From: Roseovarius pacificus
GTDB taxonomy: Bacteria; Pseudomonadota; Alphaproteobacteria; Rhodobacterales; Rhodobacteraceae
DNA length: 64,000 bases
Assembly (NCBI RefSeq): GCF_900142665.1
Contig: NZ_FRBR01000001.1
Coordinates: forward strand, 1-64,000
Direction: 5' to 3'
Part shown: positions 57,275 through 64,000 of the stretch, piece after piece
Layout of the letters: every line of letters starts with the position of its first letter
Position numbering within the stretch: the stretch's first letter is position 1
Program-made: the position numbers and the translations under genes
The notes under the pieces: generated by a model
What the model saw: the letters and a program-made list of their open reading frames with translations, nothing else
Told to the model about the DNA's origin: nothing
The model's database searches: none

Positions 57275-57303
57275 TTGCCGGTGATTGCCGGTTGTTGTTT
57301 TAA
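57275..57303 (+). promoter_or_regulatory. Promoter candidate in the repeated cassette leader
   Basis: TTGCCG, a 17-bp spacer and TTTTAA lie about 20 bp upstream of the first lipoprotein start. A 7-bp direct repeat TTGCCGG overlaps the -35. The same block recurs before the units at 58448 (as TTTCCG) and 59142, so three of the five units would carry their own promoter. The -10 is imperfect. Confidence 0.4.
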
Positions 57304-57322
57304 CGAGTGAAAGGTTCTTCTC

Positions 57323-57652
57323 ATGAAATCCCTGATCCTCCTTTGCGCGGCGCTTGCCCTGACGGCTTGCGGACCAAGCGGCAAGAACCACCCGGTCTAC
57401 AAGGAACTCAAGGCCAATCCGCCCACGTCGATCCCCGCGCGGCACCTGCCGAAGCTGCGCAGGGGCGTTGTCTCGTGCGATGTCTATAACGAAGGGCGGG
57501 CCGATCAGTACATGACCTGCTGGTGGCCGTCGTACTCCATCCCACCCGTTGCATATCTTTCGTTTTATGGCGGCGGACTGCTCCCTGCCCATCCGTCCCA
57601 CATCATGTCACGCGGTGGTGAACCCGTAACCGACTATATGCCGTTCAACTGA
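57323..57652 (+). CDS. Cassette lipoprotein 1, putative lipase immunity protein
   Basis: The 109-residue protein has a lipoprotein signal (MKSLILLCAALALTACG, lipobox LTAC). The mature core shared by all five copies includes PPTSIPARHLPKLR and CDVYNEGRADQYMTCWWP, with two conserved Cys that could form a disulfide. The C-terminal 40 residues (YSIPPVAYLSFYGGG... to YMPFN) closely match copy 4 but not copies 2, 3 and 5. It is directly followed, after GGGAG, by a 28-residue remnant of a lipase gene. No known family is recognised. I infer an outer-membrane or periplasmic protein that protects against its cognate lipase. Confidence 0.7.
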   Translation: MKSLILLCAALALTACGPSGKNHPVYKELKANPPTSIPARHLPKLRRGVVSCDVYNEGRADQYMTCWWPSYSIPPVAYLSFYGGGLLPAHPSHIMSRGGEPVTDYMPFN

Positions 57653-57666
57653 GGGAGAGCGAAACC

Positions 57667-57753
57667 ATGACCGTTACAAACCCGATCCTTCTTGGAGCCT
57701 ATGCCACGATTGCCGTGGCGGGGGTGTCGCCGCAGGGCGTGCGGCCATGCTGA
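57667..57753 (+). pseudogene. Lipase fragment 1 (28 residues, internally deleted)
   Basis: MTVTNPILLGAYATIA is joined in frame to VAGVSPQGVRPC. Both halves are found, separated by about 86 residues, in the fragment at 59489-59833. The deletion ends share GCC, suggesting a short-homology event. The stop overlaps the next lipoprotein start (ATGCTGA), so this remnant may survive mainly as a translation-coupling leader. Confidence 0.8.
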
Positions 57754-58076
57754 GGAGAACAGGGGTCGTTGTCGTGGTCCTTGCCCTGACGGCTTGCGGC
57801 CCCAGACCTGAGAACGACCCGATCTATCAGGCGCTCTTGGCCGATCCGCCCACGTCGATCCCCGCACGGCATATGCCAAAGCTGCGCAGGGGGAGTGTCG
57901 CCTGCGATGTTTATAACGAAGGCCGCCGCGATCGGTACATGACGTGCTGGTGGCCGGGGGGCAGGCCAACTCAGGTCGTGTCACTTACCTACTATCCACC
58001 CAATTCAATTCGCCCACCTGAACCATCGCAAATCTCCGTGCCGGGTGGACACGGTGTTACGTACTTTCGGCTGTGA
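57747..58076 (+). CDS. Cassette lipoprotein 2, putative lipase immunity protein
   Basis: The 109-residue lipoprotein has a different signal (MLRRTGVVVVVLALTACG), because this unit was joined to a lipase fragment at its start codon. The mature region shares CGPRPENDPIYQALLADPPT, IPARHMPKLR and CDVYNEGR with copies 3 and 5. The C-terminus after TCWWP (GGRPTQVVSLTYYPPNSI..., ending YFRL) is its own. It overlaps the preceding remnant by 7 bp and is followed by lipase fragment 2 after GGAAATCGC. Confidence 0.7.
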   Translation: MLRRTGVVVVVLALTACGPRPENDPIYQALLADPPTSIPARHMPKLRRGSVACDVYNEGRRDRYMTCWWPGGRPTQVVSLTYYPPNSIRPPEPSQISVPGGHGVTYFRL

Positions 58077-58087
58077 AAGGAAATCGC

Positions 58088-58360
58088 ATGACTGTTACAA
58101 GTGCCGCGAAACTCAATGCTTATGCAACCATTGCGAAGCAGACGTATTATGACTTTGCGCCGTACGATATCGAACCGACGCCAACTGTCGCCGGTTTGAA
58201 TGGCAGCCTTTATACGGAAATCACTCAGATCGTGAATGGCCCGCTCGGCTTTCAGGCGCGGGCGTTCTTCAACGAGACCACGAATGAACTGGTCATCGCC
58301 TTTACCGGGACCGAAGGGGCGGACGATCTCGATGTCAAGGCGTGGCGATGCGCCACTTGA
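58088..58360 (+). pseudogene. Lipase fragment 2 (N-terminal, ends before catalytic site)
   Basis: This 90-residue frame has a variable N-terminus (MTVTSAAKLNAYATIAKQTY...), then the shared core GSLYTEITQIVNGPLGFQ, ARAFFNETTNELVIAFTGTE. It then switches after DDLDV to KAWRCAT, which is coded by the leader repeat of the next unit. It lacks GHSLGG and the RTX repeats, so it cannot be an active lipase. GGAA lies upstream of ATG 58088, so the fragment could be translated. Confidence 0.85.
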
Positions 58361-58447
58361 TCGGGGTGGGGTGATCGGGGAAACTATCGTATAGGTTGTG
58401 TTTCCGGTGATTGCCGGTTGTTGTTTTAACGAGTGAAGGTTCTTCTC

Positions 58448-58786
58448 ATGAAATCCCTGATCCTCCTTTGTGCGGCGCTTGCCCTGACGGCTTGCGGCCC
58501 CAGACCTGAGAACGACCCGATCTATCAGGCGCTCTTGGCCGATCCGCCCACGTTGATCCCCGCACGGCATATGCCAAAGCTGCGCGGCGGGCATGTCGCC
58601 TGCGATGTCTATAACGAAGGCCGCAGCGATCAGTACATGACGTGCTGGTGGCCGCAGGATGGGTTGAAACCTGTGCAATCGGCATACCTGACGTATTATC
58701 GACCAAGCGTGATCAGACCACCGACCCCTTCAATGATTTCTGTTCCCGGCGGAGCACCCGTAGTTGGGCGCGTACCAGTAAAATAG
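58448..58786 (+). CDS. Cassette lipoprotein 3, mosaic putative immunity protein
   Basis: The 112-residue lipoprotein is a visible hybrid. Its leader and signal (MKSLILLCAALALTAC) match copies 1 and 4, while the mature start (CGPRPENDPIYQALLADPPT) matches copies 2 and 5. The switch lies within GCCCTGACGGCTTGCGG, which both types share. The C-terminus (QDGLKPVQSAYLTYYRPSVI..., ending RVPVK) is unique. It is followed by lipase fragment 3 after AGAGGTGAATA. Confidence 0.72.
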   Translation: MKSLILLCAALALTACGPRPENDPIYQALLADPPTLIPARHMPKLRGGHVACDVYNEGRSDQYMTCWWPQDGLKPVQSAYLTYYRPSVIRPPTPSMISVPGGAPVVGRVPVK

Positions 58787-58795
58787 AGGTGAATA

Positions 58796-59053
58796 ATGAC
58801 CACTACAAATCCCGAAACCCTAAGTGCGCTGGCCACTATTGCGCAACTCACCTACTCAAGATTTTCAACGACAGGCCCCGTCGCGGGTGCGAATGGCAGC
58901 CTCTACACGGAAATCACTCAGATCGTGAATGGCCCGCTCGGCTTTCAGGCGCGGGCGTTTTTCAACGAGACCACGAATGAACTGGTCATCGCCTTTACCG
59001 GGACCGAAGGGGCGGACGATCTCGACGTCAAGGCGTGGCGATGTGCCGCTTGA
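58796..59053 (+). pseudogene. Lipase fragment 3 (N-terminal, ends before catalytic site)
   Basis: This 85-residue frame has a variable N-terminus (MTTTNPETLSALATIAQLTY...), then the core GSLYTEITQIVNGPLGFQ and ARAFFNETTNELVIAFTGTE, nearly identical in DNA to fragment 2 and the full lipase. It ends at the same DDLDV-KAWRC junction as fragment 2, formed with the next leader repeat. It has no catalytic serine. Confidence 0.85.
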
Positions 59054-59141
59054 CGTGAGGCGGTTGCCCGGGCGATGATCCCGCATAGGTTGTGTTGCCG
59101 GTGATTGCCGGTTGTTGTTTTAACGAGTGAAGGTTCCTCTC

Positions 59142-59474
59142 ATGAAATCCCTGATCCTCCTTTGCGCGGCGCTTGCCCTGACGGCTTGCGGACCTGGCCG
59201 CAAGAACCATCCGGTCTACAAGGAACTCAAGGCCAATCCTCCAACGTCGATCCCCGCGCGGCACCTGCCGAAACTGCGCAGGGGCGTTGTCTCGTGCGAT
59301 GTCTATAACGAAGGGCGCGCGGATCAGTACATGACGTGCTGGTGGCCAGCACGTCTTTCAGTCCAGCCTCTCGCATATCTTTCGTTTTATGGCGGCGGGC
59401 TGCGCCCTCCCCATCCGTCCAACATCATGTCACGCGGTGGTGAACCCGTAACCGACTATATGCCGTTCAACTGA
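59142..59474 (+). CDS. Cassette lipoprotein 4, putative lipase immunity protein
   Basis: The 110-residue lipoprotein has the MKSLILL-type signal and leader. It is very close to copy 1 along its length (CGPGRKNHPVYKELKANPPT; C-terminus AYLSFYGGGLRPPHPSNIM..., ending DYMPFN). The following lipase fragment also matches fragment 1, so cassettes 1 and 4 are the same allele type. Differences cluster just after TCWWP. Confidence 0.7.
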   Translation: MKSLILLCAALALTACGPGRKNHPVYKELKANPPTSIPARHLPKLRRGVVSCDVYNEGRADQYMTCWWPARLSVQPLAYLSFYGGGLRPPHPSNIMSRGGEPVTDYMPFN

Positions 59475-59488
59475 GGGAGAGCGAAACC

Positions 59489-59833
59489 ATGACCGTTACA
59501 AACCCGATCCTTCTTGGAGCCTATGCCACGATTGCCGATTACGCCTATGACGAAACGGCTACAATTGCCGATGTGTCCGCCGGGTCCTTCGGGACCTACA
59601 CCGAACTCGTCGCAGCGGATAAGGGGCTGGACCTCAAGGTTCCGTGGATGGACGATCCGACAGGCTTTCAGGCGCGGGCGTTCTTCAACGAGACCACGAA
59701 TGAACTGGTCATCGCCTTCACCGGGACCGAAGGGGCGGACGATCTCGATGCATCGGAATTCCTGCCCGACTTCCTCGCCGATTTCTCGCTGGCCGTGGCG
59801 GGGGTGTCGCCGCAGGGCGTGCGGCCATGCTGA
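59489..59833 (+). pseudogene. Lipase fragment 4 (longer N-terminal fragment)
   Basis: This 114-residue frame begins MTVTNPILLGAYATIADY with its own N-terminal sequence, joins the core at GFQARAFFNETTNELVIAFTG, and continues further than fragments 2 and 3 (EFLPDFLADFSLAVAGVSPQ). It then breaks to GVRPC and stop within the start of lipoprotein 5 (ATGCTGA overlap). It still lacks the GHSLGG serine. Confidence 0.85.
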
Positions 59834-60165
59834 GGAGAACAGGGGTCGTTGTCGTGGTCCTTGCCCTGACGGCTTGCGGCCCCAGACCTGAGAACGACCC
59901 GATCTATCAGGCGCTCTTGGCCGATCCGCCCACGTCGATCCCCGCACGGCATATGCCAAAGCTGCGCGGCAGGCATGTCGCCTGCGATGTTTATAACGAA
60001 GGCCGCAGCGATCAGTACATGACCTGCTGGTGGCCGTCAGGGAAGCCTGTGAGCAGCGTTTACCTTACTTACTACGGCCCCAGTCTCCTTTTGCCGCCAC
60101 ATCCGTCGCGGATTTCCGTTCCCGGAGGGCGGGGGGTCAAAACCTTTCGAGTGAATTCCCTGTAG
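59827..60165 (+). CDS. Cassette lipoprotein 5, putative immunity protein of the intact lipase
   Basis: The 112-residue lipoprotein has the MLRRTGV-type signal and the CGPRPENDPIYQALLADPPT core. Its C-terminus (SGKPVSSVYLTYYGPSLLL..., ending FRVNSL) is unique to this unit. It is directly followed, 7 bp after its stop, by the intact lipase. By position it is the best candidate for the cognate protector. The gene order (lipoprotein before lipase) would ensure protection before toxin synthesis. Confidence 0.72.
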   Translation: MLRRTGVVVVVLALTACGPRPENDPIYQALLADPPTSIPARHMPKLRGRHVACDVYNEGRSDQYMTCWWPSGKPVSSVYLTYYGPSLLLPPHPSRISVPGGRGVKTFRVNSL

Positions 60166-60172
60166 GAGAAAA

Positions 60173-61519
60173 ATGATGACGATTGCCGACACGATGACAC
60201 TGGATGCGCTGGCGCAGATCGCCCACCAAACATATCAACAACGATACAACCCGGATGGCAGCATAAACACCGGAAGTCTGAACGATCCCGTCGCGGGGTC
60301 GAATGGCAGCTTCTACACGGAAATCACTCAGATCGTGAATGGCCCGCTTGGTTTTCAGGCGCGGGCGTTTTTCAATGAGACCACGAATGAACTGGTCATC
60401 GCCTTCACCGGGACCGAAGGATTTCCCAATGATCCCGCAGAATTCCTGCCCGACTTCCTCGCCGATTTCTCGCTGGCCGTGGCGGGGGTGTCGCCGCAGG
60501 ATCTGGCGGCGCAGGCCTTTATCAAGCAGGCCACAACACTTGCACAGCTCGAGGCCGGTCCGTTCGGCTCGTTCGACGTGACCTATGTGGGCCATTCCCT
60601 GGGCGGGTTTCTGGCGCAGACGGCCAGCGCCAGTGGCCCGGAGGGCGAGGTTGTCGTGTTCAACGCGCCCGGCGCGGGCGGGTTTCTGGGCCTGCCGGAA
60701 AATCATCCCTTCCCCGAGGACAATTTCACCTATGTCTATTCGGACCCGTCCGACTGGGGCGCGATGGGCGGCGCGATCCACAGTGCGGGCCGGCCTCTGT
60801 CGGACAATATCTATTACGTTCCGGGGGCCGAAGGCCACGATATCAGCACACCGGACGAAACGGGTCTGGCGGATGCGCTGGCGAACGGGGCCATCCCGCA
60901 ACCGACCGACGGAAATATCTTCTGGCCCGTCGACGAGGCCCTGCAGCTTCTGGGCGTAAGCAGCCTGCTGGACCATTACGACAGCGGCGATGCGCCCGCC
61001 ATTCACGGCACGTCCGGTCATGACGAGATCATCGGCACGTCAGGTGACGACGTGATATACGGCCTTGGCGGGAACGACACGCTGACGGGCGGGACGGCTG
61101 ACGATTTCATCTTTGGCGGCGCGGGCGACGATGTGCTGTCGGGCAATGCGGGGGCCGATACGCTGGATGGCGGGGCTGGCGATGACTGGCTCAACGGCGG
61201 CTGGGGCTGGGATGAGCTGATCGGCGGCAGCGGCGCGGACCGGTTCTATCACCACGGGGTGGAAACCGGGTTCGGCACCGAGTGGATCCATGATTTCAGC
61301 GATACCGAGGGCGACAGGCTGGTGACAGGGGCCAGCGGCACGGCAGGTGATTTCACCGTGAGTTTCGCCTTGGCGGAGGGGCGCGGAAGTGGTGATATCG
61401 CCGAGGCCTTCATTCGCTACAAACCGACCGGACAGATTGCATGGGTGCTTGAGGACGGGGCCGGTCTGGACGAGATCCGGATCCAGACCGCTGACGGAGG
61501 GTTCGATCTTCTGGCGTGA
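60173..61519 (+). CDS. RTX-type lipase, putative secreted effector
   Basis: The 448-residue protein has no Sec signal. A lipase domain (about residues 1-270) has the oxyanion segment ELVIAFTGTEG (74-83), nucleophile S142 in YVGHSLGGFLAQT and later Asp/His candidates (YSDPSDW near 190, AEGHDIS near 221). RTX nonapeptide repeats follow (about 279-355: GTSGDDVIYGLGGNDTL, GGAGDDVLSGNAGADTL, GGAGDDWLNGG), then a beta-rich C-terminal tail of the type I secretion type. It probably leaves the cell by type I secretion and folds with Ca2+. The first 45 residues differ from the four truncated copies. It is likely a phospholipase or lipase acting on competitors or environmental lipids; the substrate is unknown. 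Confidence 0.85.
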   Translation: MMTIADTMTLDALAQIAHQTYQQRYNPDGSINTGSLNDPVAGSNGSFYTEITQIVNGPLGFQARAFFNETTNELVIAFTGTEGFPNDPAEFLPDFLADFSLAVAGVSPQDLAAQAFIKQATTLAQLEAGPFGSFDVTYVGHSLGGFLAQTASASGPEGEVVVFNAPGAGGFLGLPENHPFPEDNFTYVYSDPSDWGAMGGAIHSAGRPLSDNIYYVPGAEGHDISTPDETGLADALANGAIPQPTDGNIFWPVDEALQLLGVSSLLDHYDSGDAPAIHGTSGHDEIIGTSGDDVIYGLGGNDTLTGGTADDFIFGGAGDDVLSGNAGADTLDGGAGDDWLNGGWGWDELIGGSGADRFYHHGVETGFGTEWIHDFSDTEGDRLVTGASGTAGDFTVSFALAEGRGSGDIAEAFIRYKPTGQIAWVLEDGAGLDEIRIQTADGGFDLLA

Positions 61520-61565
61520 CATGGGGCCGCGGGCGGCGCATTGCGCCTTTGCCGGAGCAGGGGGG

Positions 61566-61594
61566 TTGCGCCGCGCGAAACATGGGCGTATACG
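61566..61594 (+). promoter_or_regulatory. Promoter candidate for rpsB-tsf
   Basis: TTGCGC, a 17-bp spacer and TATACG lie about 120 bp upstream of rpsB. The leader that follows (about 61601-61714) is GC-rich with possible stems (e.g. GGGGAGACATCCCC), consistent with S2 autoregulation, though no known leader class is recognised. Confidence 0.5.
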
Positions 61595-61714
61595 CGCGCC
61601 ACTTACACCGCAGGTACGGGCGGGCCGTTGGGGGAGACATCCCCATGGGTCCACCGGTTGAAGCATCCGCTTCTCTTCCCCGTGCCGAGGCTGAAACCGG
61701 AAAGGATAAAGACC

Positions 61715-62497
61715 ATGGCTCTTCCTGAGTTCACCATGCGCCAGCTGCTGGAAGCTGGCGTTCACTTTGGCCACCAGACGCAGCGCTGGAACCCCCGCAT
61801 GGGCGAGTTCATCTACGGTGCGCGCAACGGCATCCACATCATGGACCTGACGCAGACCGTCCCGCTGCTGGACGCCGCGCTGAACGCCGTGCGCGAAACC
61901 GCCGCCAAGGGCGGTCGTCTGCTGTTTGTCGGCACCAAGCGCCAGGCCTCGCAGCCGGTCGCGGATGCGGCCGAGAAATGCGCCCAGTATTACATGAACC
62001 ACCGCTGGCTGGGTGGCACGCTGACCAACTGGAAAACCGTTTCGCAGTCGATCAAGCGTTTGCAGGAGATCGACGAAGTTCTGGGTGCGGGCGGTGAAGG
62101 CCTGACCAAGAAGGAACGTCTGGGCCTCGAGCGCGACCAGGAGAAGTTGCAGGCCAGCCTGGGCGGCATCCGTGAAATGGGCGGTCTGCCCGACATGCTG
62201 TTCGTCATCGACGTCAAGAAAGAAGCGCTGGCCGTGGCCGAAGCCAACAAGCTGGGCATCCCGGTCGTGGCCGTGGTCGATACCAACTGCTCGCCCGATG
62301 GTGTGGATTACATCATCCCCGGCAATGACGACGCCGCACGCGCCATTTCGCTGTATTGCGATCTGGTCAGCCGCGCCGCGCTGGACGGCACCGCGGCCCA
62401 GATGAACGCCGCCGGCGTCGACGTGGGCGCGCTGGCCGATGCGCCGGTCGAAGAGGTTGCTGCCGAAGCCGCCGAAGAGGCCCCGGCAGAAAGCTGA
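61715..62497 (+). CDS. rpsB: 30S ribosomal protein S2
   Basis: The 260-residue protein begins [20 protein letters not shown]. It contains [55 protein letters not shown] and [19 protein letters not shown], with an acidic Ala/Glu-rich C-terminal tail. ATG 61715 has AAGGA 8 bp upstream; longer in-frame starts were rejected because S2 begins at ALPEF. tsf follows after 78 bp. Confidence 0.97.
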   Translation: MALPEFTMRQLLEAGVHFGHQTQRWNPRMGEFIYGARNGIHIMDLTQTVPLLDAALNAVRETAAKGGRLLFVGTKRQASQPVADAAEKCAQYYMNHRWLGGTLTNWKTVSQSIKRLQEIDEVLGAGGEGLTKKERLGLERDQEKLQASLGGIREMGGLPDMLFVIDVKKEALAVAEANKLGIPVVAVVDTNCSPDGVDYIIPGNDDAARAISLYCDLVSRAALDGTAAQMNAAGVDVGALADAPVEEVAAEAAEEAPAES

Positions 62498-62575
62498 GCC
62501 GCTTTCACGAAACTGACATGAGAGGCGGGCAAGCCCGCCTCTGACCCATTCGATGATTCCCCAAGGAGAGCCAAG

Positions 62576-63451
62576 ATGGCGATCACAGCTGCACAGGTAA
62601 AAGAACTGCGCGACAAAACCGGCGCAGGCATGATGGATGCAAAGAAAGCCCTGACCGAAAACGACGGCGACATGGACGCCGCCGTTGACTGGCTGCGCAC
62701 CAAGGGTCTGGCCAAGGCCGCCAAGAAATCGGGCCGCACCGCCGCCGAAGGTCTGGTCGCCGTCAAGGTGGACGGTGGCAAGGGCGTGGCTGTCGAGGTG
62801 AACGCCGAGACCGACTTTGTCGCCAAGAACGCCGAGTTCCAGGAGATGGTCGGCAAGATCGCCGAAGCCGCCCTGGGCGCGGCTGACATCGACGCGCTGA
62901 ACGCCGCCGATCTGGGCGGCAAGACCGTTGCCGACACCATCACCGACAAGATCGCCACCATCGGCGAAAACATGTCGCTGCGCCGCATGGCCTCGATCGA
63001 GGGGGATAGTGTCGTGTCCTATGTCCACAACGCCATGACCGATGGCATGGGCAAGATCGGCGTTCTGGTCGCGCTGAAAGGCGGCGACGAGGCGTTCGGC
63101 AAGCAGGTTGCCATGCATATCGCCGCAACCAACCCTGCCGCGCTGAACGAAGCCGAGCTGGATGCGTCGGTTGTCGATAAGGAACGCCAGGTTCAGATCG
63201 ACATCGCCAAAGAGTCGGGTAAGCCGGACAACGTGATCGAGAAGATGATCGAAGGCCGCATGAAGAAATACATGGCGGAAGTGACCCTGCTGGGCCAGGC
63301 CTTTGTGATCAACCCCGATCTGACCGTCGAGGCCGCCGCCAAGGACGCCGGAGCCGAGATCACCGGCTATGTCCGTCTGGAAGTGGGCGAAGGCATCGAG
63401 AAGAAAGAAGAAGATTTCGCTGCCGAAGTGGCCAAGGCCGTTCAGGGCTAA
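62576..63451 (+). CDS. tsf: Elongation factor Ts
   Basis: The 291-residue guanine-nucleotide exchange factor for EF-Tu has an N-terminal UBA-like domain ([20 protein letters not shown]), the TDFVAKN core motif ([14 protein letters not shown]) and the C-terminal coiled-coil module. AAGGAGAG lies 6 bp upstream. It is co-transcribed with rpsB and ends at a terminator. Confidence 0.97.
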   Translation: MAITAAQVKELRDKTGAGMMDAKKALTENDGDMDAAVDWLRTKGLAKAAKKSGRTAAEGLVAVKVDGGKGVAVEVNAETDFVAKNAEFQEMVGKIAEAALGAADIDALNAADLGGKTVADTITDKIATIGENMSLRRMASIEGDSVVSYVHNAMTDGMGKIGVLVALKGGDEAFGKQVAMHIAATNPAALNEAELDASVVDKERQVQIDIAKESGKPDNVIEKMIEGRMKKYMAEVTLLGQAFVINPDLTVEAAAKDAGAEITGYVRLEVGEGIEKKEEDFAAEVAKAVQG

Positions 63452-63474
63452 GCGAACCCTTCATCGCAAAATTG

Positions 63475-63506
63475 CGGCGTCGTTCCTTGTGGGCGGCGCC
63501 GTTTTT
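63475..63506 (+). terminator. Rho-independent terminator after tsf
   Basis: CGGCGTCG pairs with CGGCGCCG (one wobble) and is followed by TTTTT, 24 bp after the tsf stop. Confidence 0.85.
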
Positions 63507-63780
63507 CATTGCGGTTGGGGCAGGAGGGAAGGGCCTCTGTCGGGGCAAGAGGTCCGGCCGCCAGTCCGAAACAATAGAACCGGCGACCGGGGTCCGGCTG
63601 TGAAACCGGCAGGCTACAGAGCCCCGCAATACCGGAGATTTGACAGCCTGATGTTCCCTGGCTCAAAGCCACCACTCACGGAACGTTAACCATTTTGCGC
63701 GGAATTTTGCCGCTAAGAAAGTAGGATTTTCCTTACCAAACGATTAATTTTCGTTAAATTATTGGTTTTTCAATAATCTT
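63507..63780. other. 274-bp gap between tsf terminator and the LuxR-type gene
   Basis: No gene is seen. The right half is AT-rich (63680-63780) and holds a hairpin ATTATTG (63758-63764) / CAATAAT (63771-63777) placed just after the stop of the leftward LuxR-type gene, so it may be that gene's weak terminator. Confidence 0.45.
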
Positions 63781-64000
63781 TTAGGATTCAATAACAAACA
63801 TCTGGTTCTGCAAGGCCGCCTTGAGAACCGCCTGCGCGGTTGTCTCGACCCGCAGCGCCTGCCGGGCGAGTCGCAAGTGCTTTTCGACGGTGGCCGGGGT
63901 CAGCCCCATCAGGAGGGCGATATCCTGTATGGTCTTGCCATCGCCGACCCATCCCAGAACCTCGGATTGCCGTTTGGTCAGTTTGCGCCCCGGTGAGGTA
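63781..64000 (-). CDS. LuxR-family transcriptional regulator, C-terminal part (5' end outside window)
   Basis: The last 73 codons encode a LuxR-type DNA-binding domain: LTKRQSEVLGWVGDGKTIQD, IALLMGLTPATVEKHLRLAR and VETTAQAVLKAALQNQM. The TATVEKH-like recognition helix and ALRVETTAQAV tail are typical of autoinducer-type LuxR proteins in roseobacters. The N-terminal domain lies beyond 64000, so whether it is a quorum-sensing receptor cannot be told, and no luxI is seen within the window. Confidence 0.85.
   Translation of the reverse strand, partial: TSPGRKLTKRQSEVLGWVGDGKTIQDIALLMGLTPATVEKHLRLARQALRVETTAQAVLKAALQNQMFVIES

Larger units (their letters stand above)
57212..60422 (+). repeat. Tandem cassette array: lipoprotein gene plus lipase 5' fragment
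   Basis: The array holds five units, each an approximately 110-residue lipoprotein gene followed by the 5' part of a lipase gene. Units begin with one of two headers: a shared leader of about 110-135 bp (57212, 58339 and 59032) ahead of the MKSLILL-type signal, or direct fusion of a lipase fragment to the MLRRTGV-type signal (57747 and 59827). Near-identical blocks are the leader, the lipoprotein first two-thirds, and the lipase core (about 130 bp; 58196-58330, 58890-59024, 60303-60420). The lipoprotein C-terminus and lipase N-terminus between these blocks vary. The last unit runs into the intact lipase. Confidence 0.9.

Noticed and set aside
63744..63757. TTAA-N6-TTAA resembling a CtrA box
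   Set aside because: The CtrA full site has a 7-bp spacer, and this position is downstream of both flanking genes rather than in a promoter.

Overview
The window looks like a chromosome segment of a Rhodobacterales (roseobacter-type) alphaproteobacterium. The DNA is GC-rich with tightly packed, often ATGA/GTGA-overlapping genes. Lineage-typical features include olsB-olsA, the CtrA-pathway phosphotransferase ChpT, a ribosomal protein L21 with a Lys/Ala linker and helix-hairpin-helix tail, a free-standing methyl-THF:corrinoid methyltransferase beside a MetF-like protein and a PF13769-type 'virulence factor', and TAXI-TRAP and Dpp-type uptake systems. Assignment rests on reading protein motifs by eye; no database search was possible.

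Region by region. 1-3.6 kb: an IS6-family transposase abuts the 3' end of a truncated succinate dehydrogenase/fumarate reductase-like flavoprotein gene, whose iron-sulfur and two membrane-anchor genes remain intact. 3.7-11 kb: an amidase plus Dpp-like ABC uptake operon and a divergent FCD-type GntR regulator with a perfect palindrome in the control region. 11-13.5 kb: Entner-Doudoroff edd-eda. 13.6-19.3 kb: DadA-like oxidase, fused TRAP permease, TAXI binding protein and a divergent LysR regulator. 19.4-30 kb: a phosphoribosyltransferase, tamA-tamB, and an RND pump with its fusion protein. 30-34 kb: a hybrid histidine kinase, a small exported molybdopterin-oxidoreductase-fold protein and a divergent NarL-type regulator. 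34-36.5 kb: one-carbon/corrinoid cluster. 36.7-49.4 kb: housekeeping genes (ppx, rlmE, tRNA-Ser(CGA), two DUF2059 proteins, rplU-rpmA, obgE, proB-proA, chpT, olsB-olsA, a thiE-like gene). 49.7-57 kb: an entericidin-like peptide, a YejA-like binding protein, a candidate sRNA, bdhA, a patatin, an octaheme cytochrome c with its cytochrome b partner, and DUF502. 61.5-64 kb: rpsB-tsf and the end of a LuxR-type regulator.

The most unusual part is 57.2-61.5 kb. Five small lipoprotein genes alternate with five copies of the 5' end of a lipase gene. Only the last lipase copy is complete: it carries a GHSLGG nucleophile motif and C-terminal RTX calcium-binding repeats. The four upstream copies stop before the catalytic serine at recurrent junctions. 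In each cassette the lipoprotein 5' part and the lipase core are nearly identical between copies, while the lipoprotein C-terminus and the adjoining lipase N-terminus vary together. I interpret this as an orphan-cassette array of a polymorphic lipase effector with lipoprotein immunity proteins, shaped by recombination. The repeat structure is directly visible; the toxin/immunity role is inference.

Three other items stand out. The first is a short intergenic RNA candidate with a well-formed promoter and terminator at 51.79-51.90 kb. The second is an FNR-like box upstream of the octaheme cytochrome. The third is the IS-truncated Sdh-like operon, which shows no target duplication and no continuation of the gene beyond the element.
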